Source: Burkholderiales bacterium Ga0077543
GTDB lineage: Bacteria > Pseudomonadota > Gammaproteobacteria > Burkholderiales > Burkholderiaceae_C
Direction of reading: 5' to 3'
DNA length: 64,000 bases
Assembly (NCBI GenBank): GCA_001464055.1
Contig: LNET01000026.1
Coordinates: 42,245-106,244 of the forward strand
Of the stretch, positions 54,654-64,000 are shown in pieces (the first letter of the stretch is position 1; every line of letters starts with the position of its first letter). A program made the position numbers and the translations under genes. The notes beneath the pieces are model-generated. The model had not been told where the DNA came from. It did not search any database and was given only the letters and a program-made list of their open reading frames with translations.

Positions 54654-56138
54654 GCCCGGCGGCCGCCCGGCGGCCGAGCGCAGCCGCGCCCCGGCGCGTG
54701 GCGCGGGCGGCCCGCGTGTCGCGGCTGCACCGCTGAACCCGGCCCAGGAACGCGGCCGGCAGACCGTGGTGCGCCTGGTGTTCCTGCTGCTGCTGCTGGC
54801 GATTGCCGAAGGCGCCATCCGCAAGTGGATCGCGCCGCAATGGGCCACCTACATTTTCTTCCTGCGCGACCCGTTCCTGTTGCTGACCTACTTTGTCGCC
54901 ACCCGGCATTCGTTGTGGCCGAAGCGTCAGCTGTTCCTGCAGATCAGTCTGGGCTTGGCCGCCATGGGCGTGCTGATCACGGCGCTGCAGTTCGCCACCG
55001 GCGGCCACAGCGAATACCGTGTCGTGCTGGGCATCTACGGCTGGCGCGCCTATTTCCTGTATGCGCCGCTGGCCTTCCTGGTGGGTGCGCAGTTCAGGCA
55101 TGCCGATGTGAAGCGCTTCTTCAAGCTGCTGCTCTGGCTGGCCGTGCCGATTGCGCTGCTGACGGCGGCGCAGTTCTTTTCACCGGCGAACGCGCCCATC
55201 AACGTCGGCATCGCGACGCAGGAAGAATTCCAGTTCAGGGGACCCGGGCTGACGGCCGAGCGCATCAGGCCGCAGGGCCCATTTGCGTCGGCTGCGGCGC
55301 AACAACAGTTTGTGGCTGCGAGCTTCGCGGTCCTGCTCGCCTACGTGTTGTCAGCGCGCGGCCTGCTGCCACCGCGCTGGCTGGTGCTGGTGATCACGGG
55401 CGCGGGTGTGCTCACCTGCATGGCCTTCAGCGGCAGCCGCGGGCTCTTCATCCAGTGCGGCATTTCCGTGGTGGTGGCGATGCTGGTCGCCATCATCGGC
55501 CGCGGTGGTGCACTCAAGGGGCGGGCCCTGGTCTGGCCCGCCGTCCTCACCGTCACCGCGTTGCTGGCTTACCCCGTGGTGTTTCCCGCCGGCTACGACG
55601 CCTTCATCGAACGCTGGAACGCGGCCAGCATCACCGAGAGCCAGACCTTCGCGAACACCGCCGTCTTCGGTCGCGCGCTGTACGGCCTGATCGACTTCGT
55701 CAGGCTGATCGATGTCGTGCCCTTGCTGGGCACGGGCATGGGTTTTGGCGGCAACGCCGCGATCTCGCTGGGCGTGCTGGTGGATGGCGCCCCACCCCCC
55801 TTCGCCGAGACCGACTTCGCGCGCCACATGGTCGACCTGGGCCCGCTGTTCGGCATCATCTACATCGTTTTCCGCCTGGCCTTCGTGGGCTACCTGACGG
55901 TGCTGGCCGTGCGTGCCGCACGCCGCCACCGCGACCCGATGCCCATGCTGTTGTGGTCCTATGCCGCCACGGTCATCGTCGCAGGGCAGCTCACGGGCCA
56001 GGGCACGATCAACTTCTTCGGCTGGCTGTTCGCGGGCCTGCTGATGGCTTCAGCCAGACCGCGCGAAGGCCTGCCGGCATCCAGGCCACCCCTTGCAGCC
56101 CTGCGGCGAACGCCGGCTGCACCAGCCCGAGGTTTCCC

Positions 56139-56142
<4 letters not shown>
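54616..56142 (+). CDS. O-antigen polymerase/ligase-like membrane protein (Wzy-like)
   Basis: 508 residues with a Pro/Arg/Ala-rich cytosolic N-terminus of about 50 residues and 10-12 membrane helices, the first being [20 protein letters not shown] long periplasmic loop (about residues 330-400, near [20 protein letters not shown]) and ending in [16 protein letters not shown]. This layout is like Wzy/WaaL proteins that polymerise or ligate repeat units. The sequence family is diverse, so the exact role is inferred from position. It ends in a TTGA overlap with the epimerase gene. Confidence 0.75.
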
Positions 56143-57089
<947 letters not shown>

Positions 57090-57119
57090 GCCAGGGCGCG
57101 GGCCGACCGAACGAACCGC

Positions 57120-58010
57120 ATGCACGACATCGACATCGTCATCCCCTCGGCCGGGCGGCTGCCCGACCTGCAACGCCTGCTTCGCAGCTTGCGACGTTGC
57201 TGCGCCGAGTCGATGCCGGGTGTCGTGGCCGGCATCACCGTCAGCGACGACCGCTACAGCCAAGCCGAAGCCCAGCAACTGGCCGACGAGTTTCCCGCCG
57301 TGCGCTACATCGCCGGGCCCGCACGCGGGCCGGCGGCGAACCGGAACCATGGCGCAGCACAAGGCCGGGCCGCCTGGCTGCTGTTCCTGGACGACGACTG
57401 CTATCTCGAAGCCGACCTGCTGCGGGCCTATCTGACGCAGGCGCGCGAAACACCCGACTGCGAGGTGCTGGAAGGCGCGATACACCCAACCGGCCCGCGG
57501 CCGAACGGCAACCACCATGCGCCGCTGAACCTGCACGGTGGTTTCCTGTGGTCGTGCAACCTCATGATCAGGCGGGCGGTCTTCGAACGGGTGGGTGGCT
57601 TCGACGAACGCTTCCCCTTCGCCTGCATGGAAGACGTGGACCTGAGCGAACGCCTGAAGGCGGCCGCGGTGCGCAGCCGATTTGTCAGCGACGCCATCGT
57701 GTTCCACCCCTGGCGCAGCCTCTCTGAACGCGAACTCACGCGGCAGATCATCTCCCACGCCATCTACGCCGCCAAGCACCCCGCCTTCGTCAGAACCTGG
57801 ACGGGCCTGCACGCCCTGCGCATGGCCAAGGGGCGGCTCTGGCTGTACGCGGCCGGCGGCTTCGGCACCATTCCCGCGGGCAAGTACCGCACCGTGGCCT
57901 ATGACCTGCTGGCGCCATTTGCACTGCTGGCCGTGACACGCCTGGCACCGCTGCGCCGCAGCCTGCACCGGCGCTACCAGAACGGCCCCGGTCCGGCCGC
58001 AAGCGCATGA
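57120..58010 (+). CDS. Family-2-type glycosyltransferase
   Basis: 296-residue GT-A enzyme: MHDIDIVIPSAGRLPDLQRL, metal-binding WLLFLDDDCYLEADLLRAY, and the acceptor-side FDERFPFACMEDVDLSERLK (the ED of the catalytic ED-Y/D set). It overlaps the methyltransferase gene as ATGA. Its sugar donor is unknown. Confidence 0.9.
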   Translation: MHDIDIVIPSAGRLPDLQRLLRSLRRCCAESMPGVVAGITVSDDRYSQAEAQQLADEFPAVRYIAGPARGPAANRNHGAAQGRAAWLLFLDDDCYLEADLLRAYLTQARETPDCEVLEGAIHPTGPRPNGNHHAPLNLHGGFLWSCNLMIRRAVFERVGGFDERFPFACMEDVDLSERLKAAAVRSRFVSDAIVFHPWRSLSERELTRQIISHAIYAAKHPAFVRTWTGLHALRMAKGRLWLYAAGGFGTIPAGKYRTVAYDLLAPFALLAVTRLAPLRRSLHRRYQNGPGPAASA

Positions 58011-58837
58011 AGCCGCTGGAACTTCAGCCCGACTGGGCCGACTCCTGGAAGCTGTCGCATGCCTACGACCTGATGGAACTGTGGGGCGACACGCGCCACC
58101 GCGGCTACGCCTATGCCTACGCCAACCGGCGCCAGGCCACGCTGGCCCTGCTGGCTGATGTGCTGGCGCCGGGTGCCCGTGTGCTGGACATCGCGGCGGC
58201 ACAGGGCAACTTCTCCATCGCCCTGGCCGAACGGGGCTACCGCGTCACCTGGAACGACCTGCGCGCCGAACTCGAGGCCTATGTGCGTCTGAAGCACCGC
58301 AGCGGCGAGATCCGCTATGCCCCCGGCAACGCCTTCGAATTGCAATTCGACGAGCCTTTCGACGCGGTGCTGATCACCGAGGTCATCGAACACGTCGCCC
58401 ACCCCGACGAGTTCCTGCGCCATGCCGCCAGGCTGGTGCAGCCCGGCGGCTACGTCGTCATGACCACGCCCAACGGCGGCTACTTCCGCAACCGGCTGCC
58501 GCGCTTTTCCGAGTGTGCCGACCCGGCCCGATTCGAGGCCGGGCAGTTCAGACCCGACGCCGACGGCCACATCTTCCTGCTGCACCCCGACGAAGTTCCG
58601 CCGCTGGCTGCGAAGGCCGGCCTCGTCGTCGACCGCTTCGCCCTGTTCACCAACCCGCTGACGAACGGGCATGTCAAGACCGAAAGGCTGTTGCACCTGC
58701 TGCCACGCGGCTGGGTCGAAGCCGGCGAACGCCTGAGCCAGTGCTTGCCGGGCCCGCTGGCGCGGCGCCTGCTGGTGCAGATGGGGGTGCGGTTCCGCCA
58801 AGGCGCTGCGCCCGCCGGGCCCCAGGCCAGACCATGA
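58007..58837 (+). CDS. Class I SAM-dependent methyltransferase
   Basis: 276-residue Rossmann-fold methyltransferase: SAM motif GARVLDIAAAQGNFSIALAE, motif II-like VLITEVIEHVAHPDEFLRHA, then YVVMTTPNGGYFRN. It probably methylates a sugar or a lipid-linked intermediate in the polysaccharide pathway. It is coupled by ATGA overlaps on both sides. Confidence 0.87.
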   Translation: MKPLELQPDWADSWKLSHAYDLMELWGDTRHRGYAYAYANRRQATLALLADVLAPGARVLDIAAAQGNFSIALAERGYRVTWNDLRAELEAYVRLKHRSGEIRYAPGNAFELQFDEPFDAVLITEVIEHVAHPDEFLRHAARLVQPGGYVVMTTPNGGYFRNRLPRFSECADPARFEAGQFRPDADGHIFLLHPDEVPPLAAKAGLVVDRFALFTNPLTNGHVKTERLLHLLPRGWVEAGERLSQCLPGPLARRLLVQMGVRFRQGAAPAGPQARP

Positions 58838-59595
58838 AGACACTTCTGAAGAAAGCGACAGCGCGCCTGGGCGGCCATGTCTTCAGCCGCGACTCGCTGC
58901 CCACCGGGGTGAACTGGCTGCTGGACATCCAGCGTGGTCTGGCGCTGGACGCAGCACCGGTCTGTTTCGACGTGGGGGCGAATATTGGGCAGACTGTTGC
59001 AGAGTTGCGGAAGGCATTTCCCGATGCGTACATTCATGCGTTCGAGCCGTTTCAGGCAGCCCTTGCGGGACTTAGAAGCGCGGTTTCGGCAGACCACAAG
59101 GTCACCGTGGTGGCTCGGGCCATGGGTTCAACACCCGGCCAGATAAGTGTGCCGGCCAATCCGGTGTCAGTGTTCAGTTCGCTGGCTCATCACGTCGAGC
59201 GCCCCGCGGCAAACACCACCGAATGCATCGAGGTCGACACCATCGATCGCTACTGCGCACAACAGGCCATCGACCACATCGACATCCTGAAGAGCGACAC
59301 GGAAGGCTATGACCTCGAAGTACTGCGTGGCGCGTCCGACCTTTTGTCGAAACAGCGTGTGGCCTACGTCTACGTTGAAGTGACATTGCTGCCAGCCAAC
59401 CGCCAGAACAGCCTGTTTGGACCCATCTTCGATCTTCTCGAAGCGCATGGCTATCGGTTCCTCGGCCTGTACGAGACGTTTCCCCTCCATTTTTACGACG
59501 AGCCGATGGTGTTCTGCAACGCACTCTTCGTGGCCCCGTCGGTGCGCGAGCGCTCCCTGGCTCGGCGCCGTGCCGCAGCCGTGGCCAAGGCTTGA
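58834..59595 (+). CDS. FkbM-family methyltransferase
   Basis: 253-residue methyltransferase. FDVGANIGQTVAELRKAFPD and IHAFEPFQAALAGLRS are the FkbM signature, with DILKSDTEGYDLEVLRGAS later. These O-methylate sugars. Codon use at about 58980-59130 is visibly less GC-rich than the neighbours, which hints at a more recent acquisition. It begins inside the previous stop (ATGA). Confidence 0.9.
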   Translation: MKTLLKKATARLGGHVFSRDSLPTGVNWLLDIQRGLALDAAPVCFDVGANIGQTVAELRKAFPDAYIHAFEPFQAALAGLRSAVSADHKVTVVARAMGSTPGQISVPANPVSVFSSLAHHVERPAANTTECIEVDTIDRYCAQQAIDHIDILKSDTEGYDLEVLRGASDLLSKQRVAYVYVEVTLLPANRQNSLFGPIFDLLEAHGYRFLGLYETFPLHFYDEPMVFCNALFVAPSVRERSLARRRAAAVAKA

Positions 59596-59637
59596 GCCGG
59601 TCACGATGCCCAGGTTCCACGTCTCGGCAACCCGACC

Positions 59638-60894
59638 ATGAACCTGGTGCTCTACACCCACCCCGACTGGATGGGTTTACAAAGCCAGAAGCACCTGGTG
59701 CGCATGATGTCCGTTGCCTTCGAGGCCCGCGGCCATCACGTGCAGGTTCGCAAGCCGACGCCGCGAGCGCACCGCTGGGCCACCACGTCAATCACCGCCT
59801 CACGTTGGCCGGGCTTGGCGCGGTGGGCCAAGTGGGCGGGTTATGTGGACCAGTTCATCCTCTTCCCGCGCGAGCAACGCCGTGCCATCGTGGCCGACCC
59901 GCCCGACACGCTGTACGTCTTCTGCGACCAGGCGCTGGGGCCCTGGGTGCCGCTGGTAAGCCATCGCCCGCACCTCGTGCATTGCCTGGACCTGCTGGCG
60001 CTGCGCTCGGCGCTGGGCCTCATTCCCGAGAACCCGACCTCCTGGTCGGGGCGGCTGTACCAGCGCTACATCCGCTCTGGCTTCAGGCAGGGCCGGCACT
60101 TCATCTCGATCTCGGCGAAGTCGCGCGACGACCTGCACCGCTACGGCGGGGTGCAGCCGCAAACCTCCGAAGTGGTGTACCTCGGCCTGAATCATCCGTA
60201 CCAGGCCCTGCCGCAGCACCTGGCCCGGCAGCGTCTGGAGGCCGGCGGGTTGGAGGTACCTGCCCAGGGCCTGTTGCTGCACGTGGGCGGTGGTCAGTGG
60301 TACAAGAACCCGGCGGGCGTGCTCGCCCTATACGCCCAGTATGTGCAGCGCCGCCAACGAGGCGGCCTCCCCGTGCAGGCCTTGTGGATGGTGAGCCCGC
60401 CGCCGACCGCAGACCTGCAAACCCTGGTGGCCGCGGTGCCTGCGCCCGGCAGCGTGCGCTTCGTGCGCGACCTCGAGAACGAGCAGCTGGAAGCCCTGTA
60501 TGCCGTGGCCGATGCTCTGCTCTTCCCCAGCCTGGCCGAAGGTTTCGGCTGGCCCATCGCCGAAGGCCTGGCCTGCGGCTGCCCTGTCATCACCACCGGT
60601 GAAGCGCCCATGAACGAGGTCGGCGGCCCGCACGCGCACTACCTGCCGCGCCTGGCCGCGCGATCCGACATGTGCACCTGGGCGGCACAAGGCGCGGTGC
60701 GGCTTTGCGAGGTACTGGACCGCGCCGAGCCCGAGCGTCAGCAGGCCTGTGCGCAGGGTGTAGCCTGGTCGCGCCGCTTCGATACAGGGCAGGCCATCGA
60801 AAGCTATCTCGACATCTATATTGCCGTGATGACTGCTGAACGGTCGGGCCACAGGGTTCGAGCCGCCAACTTCGACCCAGATTTGGACCAATGA
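59638..60894 (+). CDS. Family-4-type glycosyltransferase
   Basis: 418-residue GT-B enzyme. N-lobe start LVLYTHPDWMGLQSQKHLVR; C-lobe LLLHVGGGQWYKNPAGVLAL, ADALLFPSLAEGFGWPIAEG and CPVITTGEAPMNEVGG with the E..(7)E motif. It is the last intact gene of the cluster and overlaps the next, broken gene as ATGA. Confidence 0.9.
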   Translation: MNLVLYTHPDWMGLQSQKHLVRMMSVAFEARGHHVQVRKPTPRAHRWATTSITASRWPGLARWAKWAGYVDQFILFPREQRRAIVADPPDTLYVFCDQALGPWVPLVSHRPHLVHCLDLLALRSALGLIPENPTSWSGRLYQRYIRSGFRQGRHFISISAKSRDDLHRYGGVQPQTSEVVYLGLNHPYQALPQHLARQRLEAGGLEVPAQGLLLHVGGGQWYKNPAGVLALYAQYVQRRQRGGLPVQALWMVSPPPTADLQTLVAAVPAPGSVRFVRDLENEQLEALYAVADALLFPSLAEGFGWPIAEGLACGCPVITTGEAPMNEVGGPHAHYLPRLAARSDMCTWAAQGAVRLCEVLDRAEPERQQACAQGVAWSRRFDTGQAIESYLDIYIAVMTAERSGHRVRAANFDPDLDQ

Positions 60895-61005
60895 AGATCC
60901 CGCCTGACCTGATCATCGTAGTACCCGCATACCCTGACGTGATGGCGCAATGGGAGAGCTTTGCTTTCTCTAACAACGTGGCCGGGTTTCAAGGCCGCCC
61001 GTTAG
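60891..61005 (+). pseudogene. 5' fragment of a truncated gene, possibly a glycosyltransferase
   Basis: ATG 60891 overlaps the preceding stop (ATGA), so this was the next gene of the EPS operon. Only about 38 codons remain (DLIIVVPAYPDVMAQWESFA then FSNNVAGFQGRPL); the sequence then runs into an insertion sequence, and the frame ends in the IS at 61085. The beginning recalls DUF5672/GT-like proteins, but the match is weak. The 3' part of the gene is not found on the other side of the insertion elements. Confidence 0.75.
61002..61005. repeat. Left 4-bp target duplication TTAG of the IS701-family element
   Basis: TTAG occurs directly before the element and again at 62480-62483. It fits the YTAR target preference of the IS701 family. 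Confidence 0.8.
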
Positions 61006-62479
61006 TCTTACTGTGTCACAAAAGTAACTTTGCGCTTGCTCTGCCGCAGCAGGGGCACTGCCCGAGGCGAGCGATCAGCGTGTAGCTCAGTAGGTGCCGT
61101 AGTGTCGTGATCGAATGATCCACGTGCCGCTGCGCGCGCAGGGCTGCCGCGGGGGATGTAATCCGCGGGAAGCGGAGGCACTTGGCGTTCGATGAAGTTT
61201 TTTTTGCCGCCGACTGGCTTGTCGGCAGTGAGTCTTTCGGCCATCAGGAACCCGTAGGCCGCGATGCTCAGACTGGCATGGTGGTGGAACCCTCGCCACC
61301 CTCGGCCTTCGTAGTGCCCAAGCCCGAAGTCCTGCTTCAGATCCTGGTAGTCGCGCTCGATACGCCAGCGCTGATGAGCGGCGCTGACCAGTTCGTTGAT
61401 CGGCGTGTCTTCGGGTAGCGTGGACAGGGCGTATTTGCTCGGCTCTTTCTCATGTGCGGGCCACTCGATGAGCAGCCACTCCAGCGGCCGCAACCGCGCC
61501 TTGCCGGCGTTGCCGCCGGCGTGGCGCACGCGCAGCGCTGCGAAGCGTCCGCTGAGCGTCTCATTGGTGCCCTCGCGCCAACTGATCGTATGGAACGCCT
61601 GCGCCGGCAACGACAGGGCCAGCGCCTTGACGCTCATGGGCTGACGCCGGGCGGTGCGCCGCGGCATCACCGGTGGGCGTCCCGTGCCGCTGTAAGGCTT
61701 GGGTGGCAGTGGCTCGACCCCAGGGGGCCAGACCACAACCGCCGAGGTCACGCCTACTGCGTACAGCAGACCCATATCGCTCAGCGCCTGACGAAACGCG
61801 GTGTCCACGCCATAACCAGCGTCCGCCAGGACGCAGTGGTGCGGCGCCCCTTCGGCCAGCAAGGTGCGCAGCTGTGTCAGCGCGATCTGCGTCTTCGTGG
61901 CGAAGCGCAACTGCTCGGGCACACCGGCCTGTTGTCTGCGCACCGAGTCCGCGGCCCAATCCTCGGGCAGATAGAGTTGCCAGGCCACCGGAACGCTTCC
62001 TTGGTCGCAGGCCAGCGACACGCTGACCGCAACCTGGCAGTTGTCCTGCTTGCCCAGCATCCCGCAGTACTGCCGGGTCACACCCACGGAGTGCTTGCCC
62101 TTCTTCGGGAATCCCGTGTCATCGATGATCCACCAGCCGCCGCGGCTGAAGTCCATCTGCGGCACGACCCACTGACAGACCCGGCGCAGCATCTCGCGGT
62201 CGGACCATTCGGCCTTGGCCACAAAGTGATGCAGAGCTTGATGTCGGGCGCTGGCGTGCAACGGATCAACCCGCGCTGCCATCGGCTCCACGCTCTTGCG
62301 GGCCAGCGGAAGCATCAGCCCAGTGCAGTAGCCCTTGAGTCCTGCGTGGCGGTCCAAATGTCCAAGGCCTGCGGACAAGTGGTCCATGTAGTGGTCAAAC
62401 CGTTCGCTCGCGCCCATCGTTCCTCATGTGAAGAATGAAGAGGCGTGCATAGTGCCATGCTTTTAGTGACACAGTAAGA
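61006..62479 (-). mobile_element. IS701-family insertion sequence, complete
   Basis: 1474 bp, bounded by inverted repeats TCTTACTGTGTCAC (14 bp perfect, followed by AAAAG after a 1-nt offset) and flanked by TTAG duplications at 61002-61005 and 62480-62483. One transposase gene fills it. The ends, length and target are all as expected for IS701. The element is inserted exactly at the left end of the degenerate IS5-like element. Confidence 0.9.
61008..62417 (-). CDS. IS701-family transposase
   Basis: 469-residue DDE transposase, apparently intact. Visible acidic residues: WWIIDDTGFPKKGKHSVGVT (first Asp), CVLADAGYGVDTAFRQALSD (second Asp), and RWRIERDYQDLKQDFGLGHY (Glu). The stop codon TAA lies inside the left inverted repeat. 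The protein cuts and pastes its own IS. Confidence 0.93.
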   Translation of the reverse strand: MGASERFDHYMDHLSAGLGHLDRHAGLKGYCTGLMLPLARKSVEPMAARVDPLHASARHQALHHFVAKAEWSDREMLRRVCQWVVPQMDFSRGGWWIIDDTGFPKKGKHSVGVTRQYCGMLGKQDNCQVAVSVSLACDQGSVPVAWQLYLPEDWAADSVRRQQAGVPEQLRFATKTQIALTQLRTLLAEGAPHHCVLADAGYGVDTAFRQALSDMGLLYAVGVTSAVVVWPPGVEPLPPKPYSGTGRPPVMPRRTARRQPMSVKALALSLPAQAFHTISWREGTNETLSGRFAALRVRHAGGNAGKARLRPLEWLLIEWPAHEKEPSKYALSTLPEDTPINELVSAAHQRWRIERDYQDLKQDFGLGHYEGRGWRGFHHHASLSIAAYGFLMAERLTADKPVGGKKNFIERQVPPLPADYIPRGSPARAAARGSFDHDTTAPTELHADRSPRAVPLLRQSKRKVTFVTQ

Positions 62480-62482
62480 TTA

Positions 62483-63663
62483 GGGAATCGCTGATCAACT
62501 CGATTTCTGAGTAGCTGCAGCCTGTCTTTGATGACTTTCACTGCGGCTGAAGCGCTGCGCGGGTGCGCCGAAGGCCATTTGACGGCCCAAAACGGCCGTC
62601 TTTCTGCTGATCTTCAACCAGCAGACGCACTGACCCCTTGGGCCATCAATCGGCGCCTGGCCAGGTACAGGTTGGCCAGTGCAGCCTGCACCTTCGCGCG
62701 AGCCTGGTTCTTGGCAATGCCGCGGTAGCTGACCTTGCGGTAGCCGAACAGGTTCTTGATGACGTGGAACGGGTGCTCGACGATGGCCCGCACCTGCGCC
62801 TTGCGGCGCTCGTACCACTCGAATATGGCCTTGCGCGGGCCCTCCGGCATGGCCTTGAGCTGGCCCCGCTTCATGGCGATGCACCAGTCGATGTCCGGCT
62901 GCAGGCGGCCTTCGGCCTGGGCCTCGGTGATCTCCACCCGCTTGTCCATGCCGGTGTAGCCGCTGTCGCCGTGGACCTGCGTCTCCTGGCCGTGCAGCAG
63001 TTCGTGGGCATGCACGACATCGGCTTCGTTGGCTGCCGTGCACACCACGCTGTGGATGAGCCCGGACTGCGCTGCCACTGTTCCCCCTTCTTGGCCTGGT
63101 GCATCTCGGGGTCGCGCTTGCCTTCTTCGTTCTTGGTGGAGCTGGGTGCGGCAATGATGGTGGCGTCCACCACCGTGCCCTGGCGCATCAGCAGGCCTCG
63201 CTCGCTCAGGTGCGCGTTGACCTCGGCAAGGATGGCCGCCGTCAACTCGTGCTGCTCCAGCAGCCGGCGGAATTTCAACAGCGTCGTGGCGTCGGGCACA
63301 TCCTCGACGCTCAGTTCGATCCCCACGAACTCGCGCATCGCCTGGCTGTCGTACAGCGCGTCTTCTAGCGCCTCGTCCGCCAGCGTGTACCACTGCTGCA
63401 GGCAGTACATGCGAAGCATGCGGGGCACGCCGATCGGCGGGCGGCCCACCCTGCCGCTCTTGGGGTAGTGCGGCTCGATCAGCGCCTCAAGCCGTGACCA
63501 CGGCACCACCGCGTCCATCTCCGACAGGAACTTCTCCCGCCGCGTCTTGCGCTTCTTGCCGGCGTACTCGGCACTGGCAAAGCTGGTCTGTTTCATGTCA
63601 GGATCTTCGCAAGATGCGGGCCTGTTGAACATCCTGGGTCGCCCGAATAAATCAGCGCTTCCC
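62483..63663 (-). mobile_element. Degenerate IS5-family element
   Basis: About 1181 bp. The ends GGGAATCGCTGATCAACTCG (left) and, read inwards from the right, GGGAAGCGCTGATTTATTCG match in 16 of 20 bases. Flanking TA dinucleotides (62481-62482 and 63664-63665) may be the target duplication. Its left end abuts the IS701 element, and the TTAG duplication of that element takes in its first base. The transposase inside is broken. Confidence 0.75.
62614..63596 (-). pseudogene. IS5-family transposase with internal deletion and frameshift
   Basis: The frame from ATG 63596 (MKQTSFASAEYAGKKRKTRR) runs through VVDATIIAAPSSTKNEEGKR to KKGEQW, then leaves frame. The rest, from AQSGLIHSVVCTAANEADVV through HGDSGYTGMDKRVEI and IVEHPFHVIKNLFGYRKVSY, is in another frame, ending at 62614. 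IS5 transposases have a segment of about 12 residues, FGMKxHIGVD-like, after KKGxQW; here it is missing, with a net shift of reading frame. All three acidic catalytic positions remain in the two pieces, but no single full-length protein is made. Confidence 0.88.
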
Positions 63664-63666
63664 TAG

Positions 63667-63903
63667 CGCATGACAGCCGACAAGGGCCAACAAGTCCTGT
63701 CGGGGATTGCCAGGCTGCCGATTGCGGTGGACCGGGTGGGTGCGCCGCCGCATGAGCTGCTGGCGCTGGCCTTGCGCTTTGGCTCAAGCAGCTATGACGC
63801 TGCGAGCCTGGAACTGGACTTGCGGTTGCAACTGCCCGTGGCTACGGTGGATGAGGTGCTCAGGGAGGCCGCGCTGGCAAGTGGGTTGGTGTTACCGGAT
63901 TGA
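63667..63903 (+). pseudogene. 3' remnant of a PIN-domain (VapC-like) toxin gene
   Basis: About 78 codons starting right after the IS5 end. ELLALALRFGSSSYDAASLE and LDLRLQLPVATVDEVLREAA are the C-terminal half of a PIN domain, with the third and fourth acidic residues in SSYDAA and ATVD. The N-terminal half, with the first Asp and Glu, is missing, as is any antitoxin gene. An ATG at 63670 could start a 77-residue product, but it would lack half of the active site. Confidence 0.78.
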
Positions 63904-63907
63904 TTGC

Positions 63908-64000
63908 CTAGAACGGGTCTATCGACGCGTACCCGCGCACAGTTCCCGATGGGTCCAGCAGCACGATCCACGTCGAGCGCCTGGATACAAGCGGCAACCA
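63908..64000 (-). CDS. C-terminal end of an unidentified gene running out of the window
   Basis: Read on the minus strand, an open frame enters from the window edge and ends with TAG at 63910-63908. It codes for RRSTWIVLLDPSGTVRGYAS then IDPF. Only 30 residues are seen, so neither family nor reality is certain. It is convergent with the PIN remnant and 4 bp from its stop. Confidence 0.35.
   Translation of the reverse strand, partial: WLPLVSRRSTWIVLLDPSGTVRGYASIDPF

Noticed and set aside
63664..63903. Intact VapC toxin gene
   Set aside because: Only the C-terminal half of the PIN domain is present and no antitoxin gene is adjacent.

Overview
This is a GC-rich, gene-dense stretch of a bacterial chromosome. 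The gene content (Tct-type tripartite carriers, PEP-CTERM surface proteins, an EpsA-type LuxR regulator, a PPIase/HupE-UreJ block) fits Betaproteobacteria, order Burkholderiales, probably the Rubrivivax-Leptothrix-Roseateles side. That placement is inference from family content; there is no rRNA or tRNA in the window to anchor it.

Region 1 (1-9340), oxalate use. The 3' part of a tctC binding-protein gene is followed by tctB, tctA and a cytidylate-kinase-like/BON fusion. A Crp/Fnr regulator then points away from oxalyl-CoA decarboxylase (oxc), formyl-CoA:oxalate CoA-transferase (frc) and a second frc paralogue. A perfect FNR-type half-site pair lies between the regulator and oxc, and a textbook terminator closes frc. 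The Tct carrier is a good candidate for the uptake step, but its substrate cannot be read from sequence.

Region 2 (9360-14428), mixed. It holds three small reverse-strand unknowns, a class II histone-deacetylase-like amidohydrolase, a PEP-CTERM protein, and a compact group that looks like heavy-metal handling: a Cys/His-rich DUF2946-like protein, an exported beta-rich unknown, a GMxCxxC HMA protein and a MerT-like membrane protein.

Region 3 (14625-24007), ureide/peptide scavenging. An Asp/Glu/hydantoin racemase, a complete family-5 ABC importer (binding protein, two permeases, two ATPases) and an amidase run on the plus strand. They meet ureidoglycolate lyase (allA) and an M20 allantoate/carbamoyl amidohydrolase on the minus strand. 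The second permease carries a short deletion and frameshift. A chemoreceptor, a PhoD-type phosphatase and a further PEP-CTERM protein follow.

Region 4 (29135-36033), a reverse-strand operon: 2OG-Fe(II) oxygenase, a fused multi-TM/spermidine-synthase-like protein, a His-rich membrane protein, a TonB-dependent receptor and a DUF4198 protein. It looks like a metal or siderophore acquisition set. Region 5 (37075-43080): a secreted PHP-type metallohydrolase, a PCuAC-like protein without its copper ligands, a parvulin-like PPIase and three HupE/UreJ-type membrane proteins.

Region 6 (43222-61005), exopolysaccharide: the EpsA-type regulator, a VPLPA-type PEP-CTERM protein, a lipoprotein, an MBOAT acyltransferase with an SGNH-like partner, many glycosyltransferases, Gmd, UDP-xylose synthase, a Wzy-like polymerase and two methyltransferases. 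The cluster ends abruptly. A glycosyltransferase-like gene is cut off by an IS701-family element sitting exactly at the edge of a degenerate IS5-family element, and a PIN/VapC remnant lies beyond. The cluster boundary has therefore been rearranged. No CRISPR array, RNA gene or recognisable defence island was seen.
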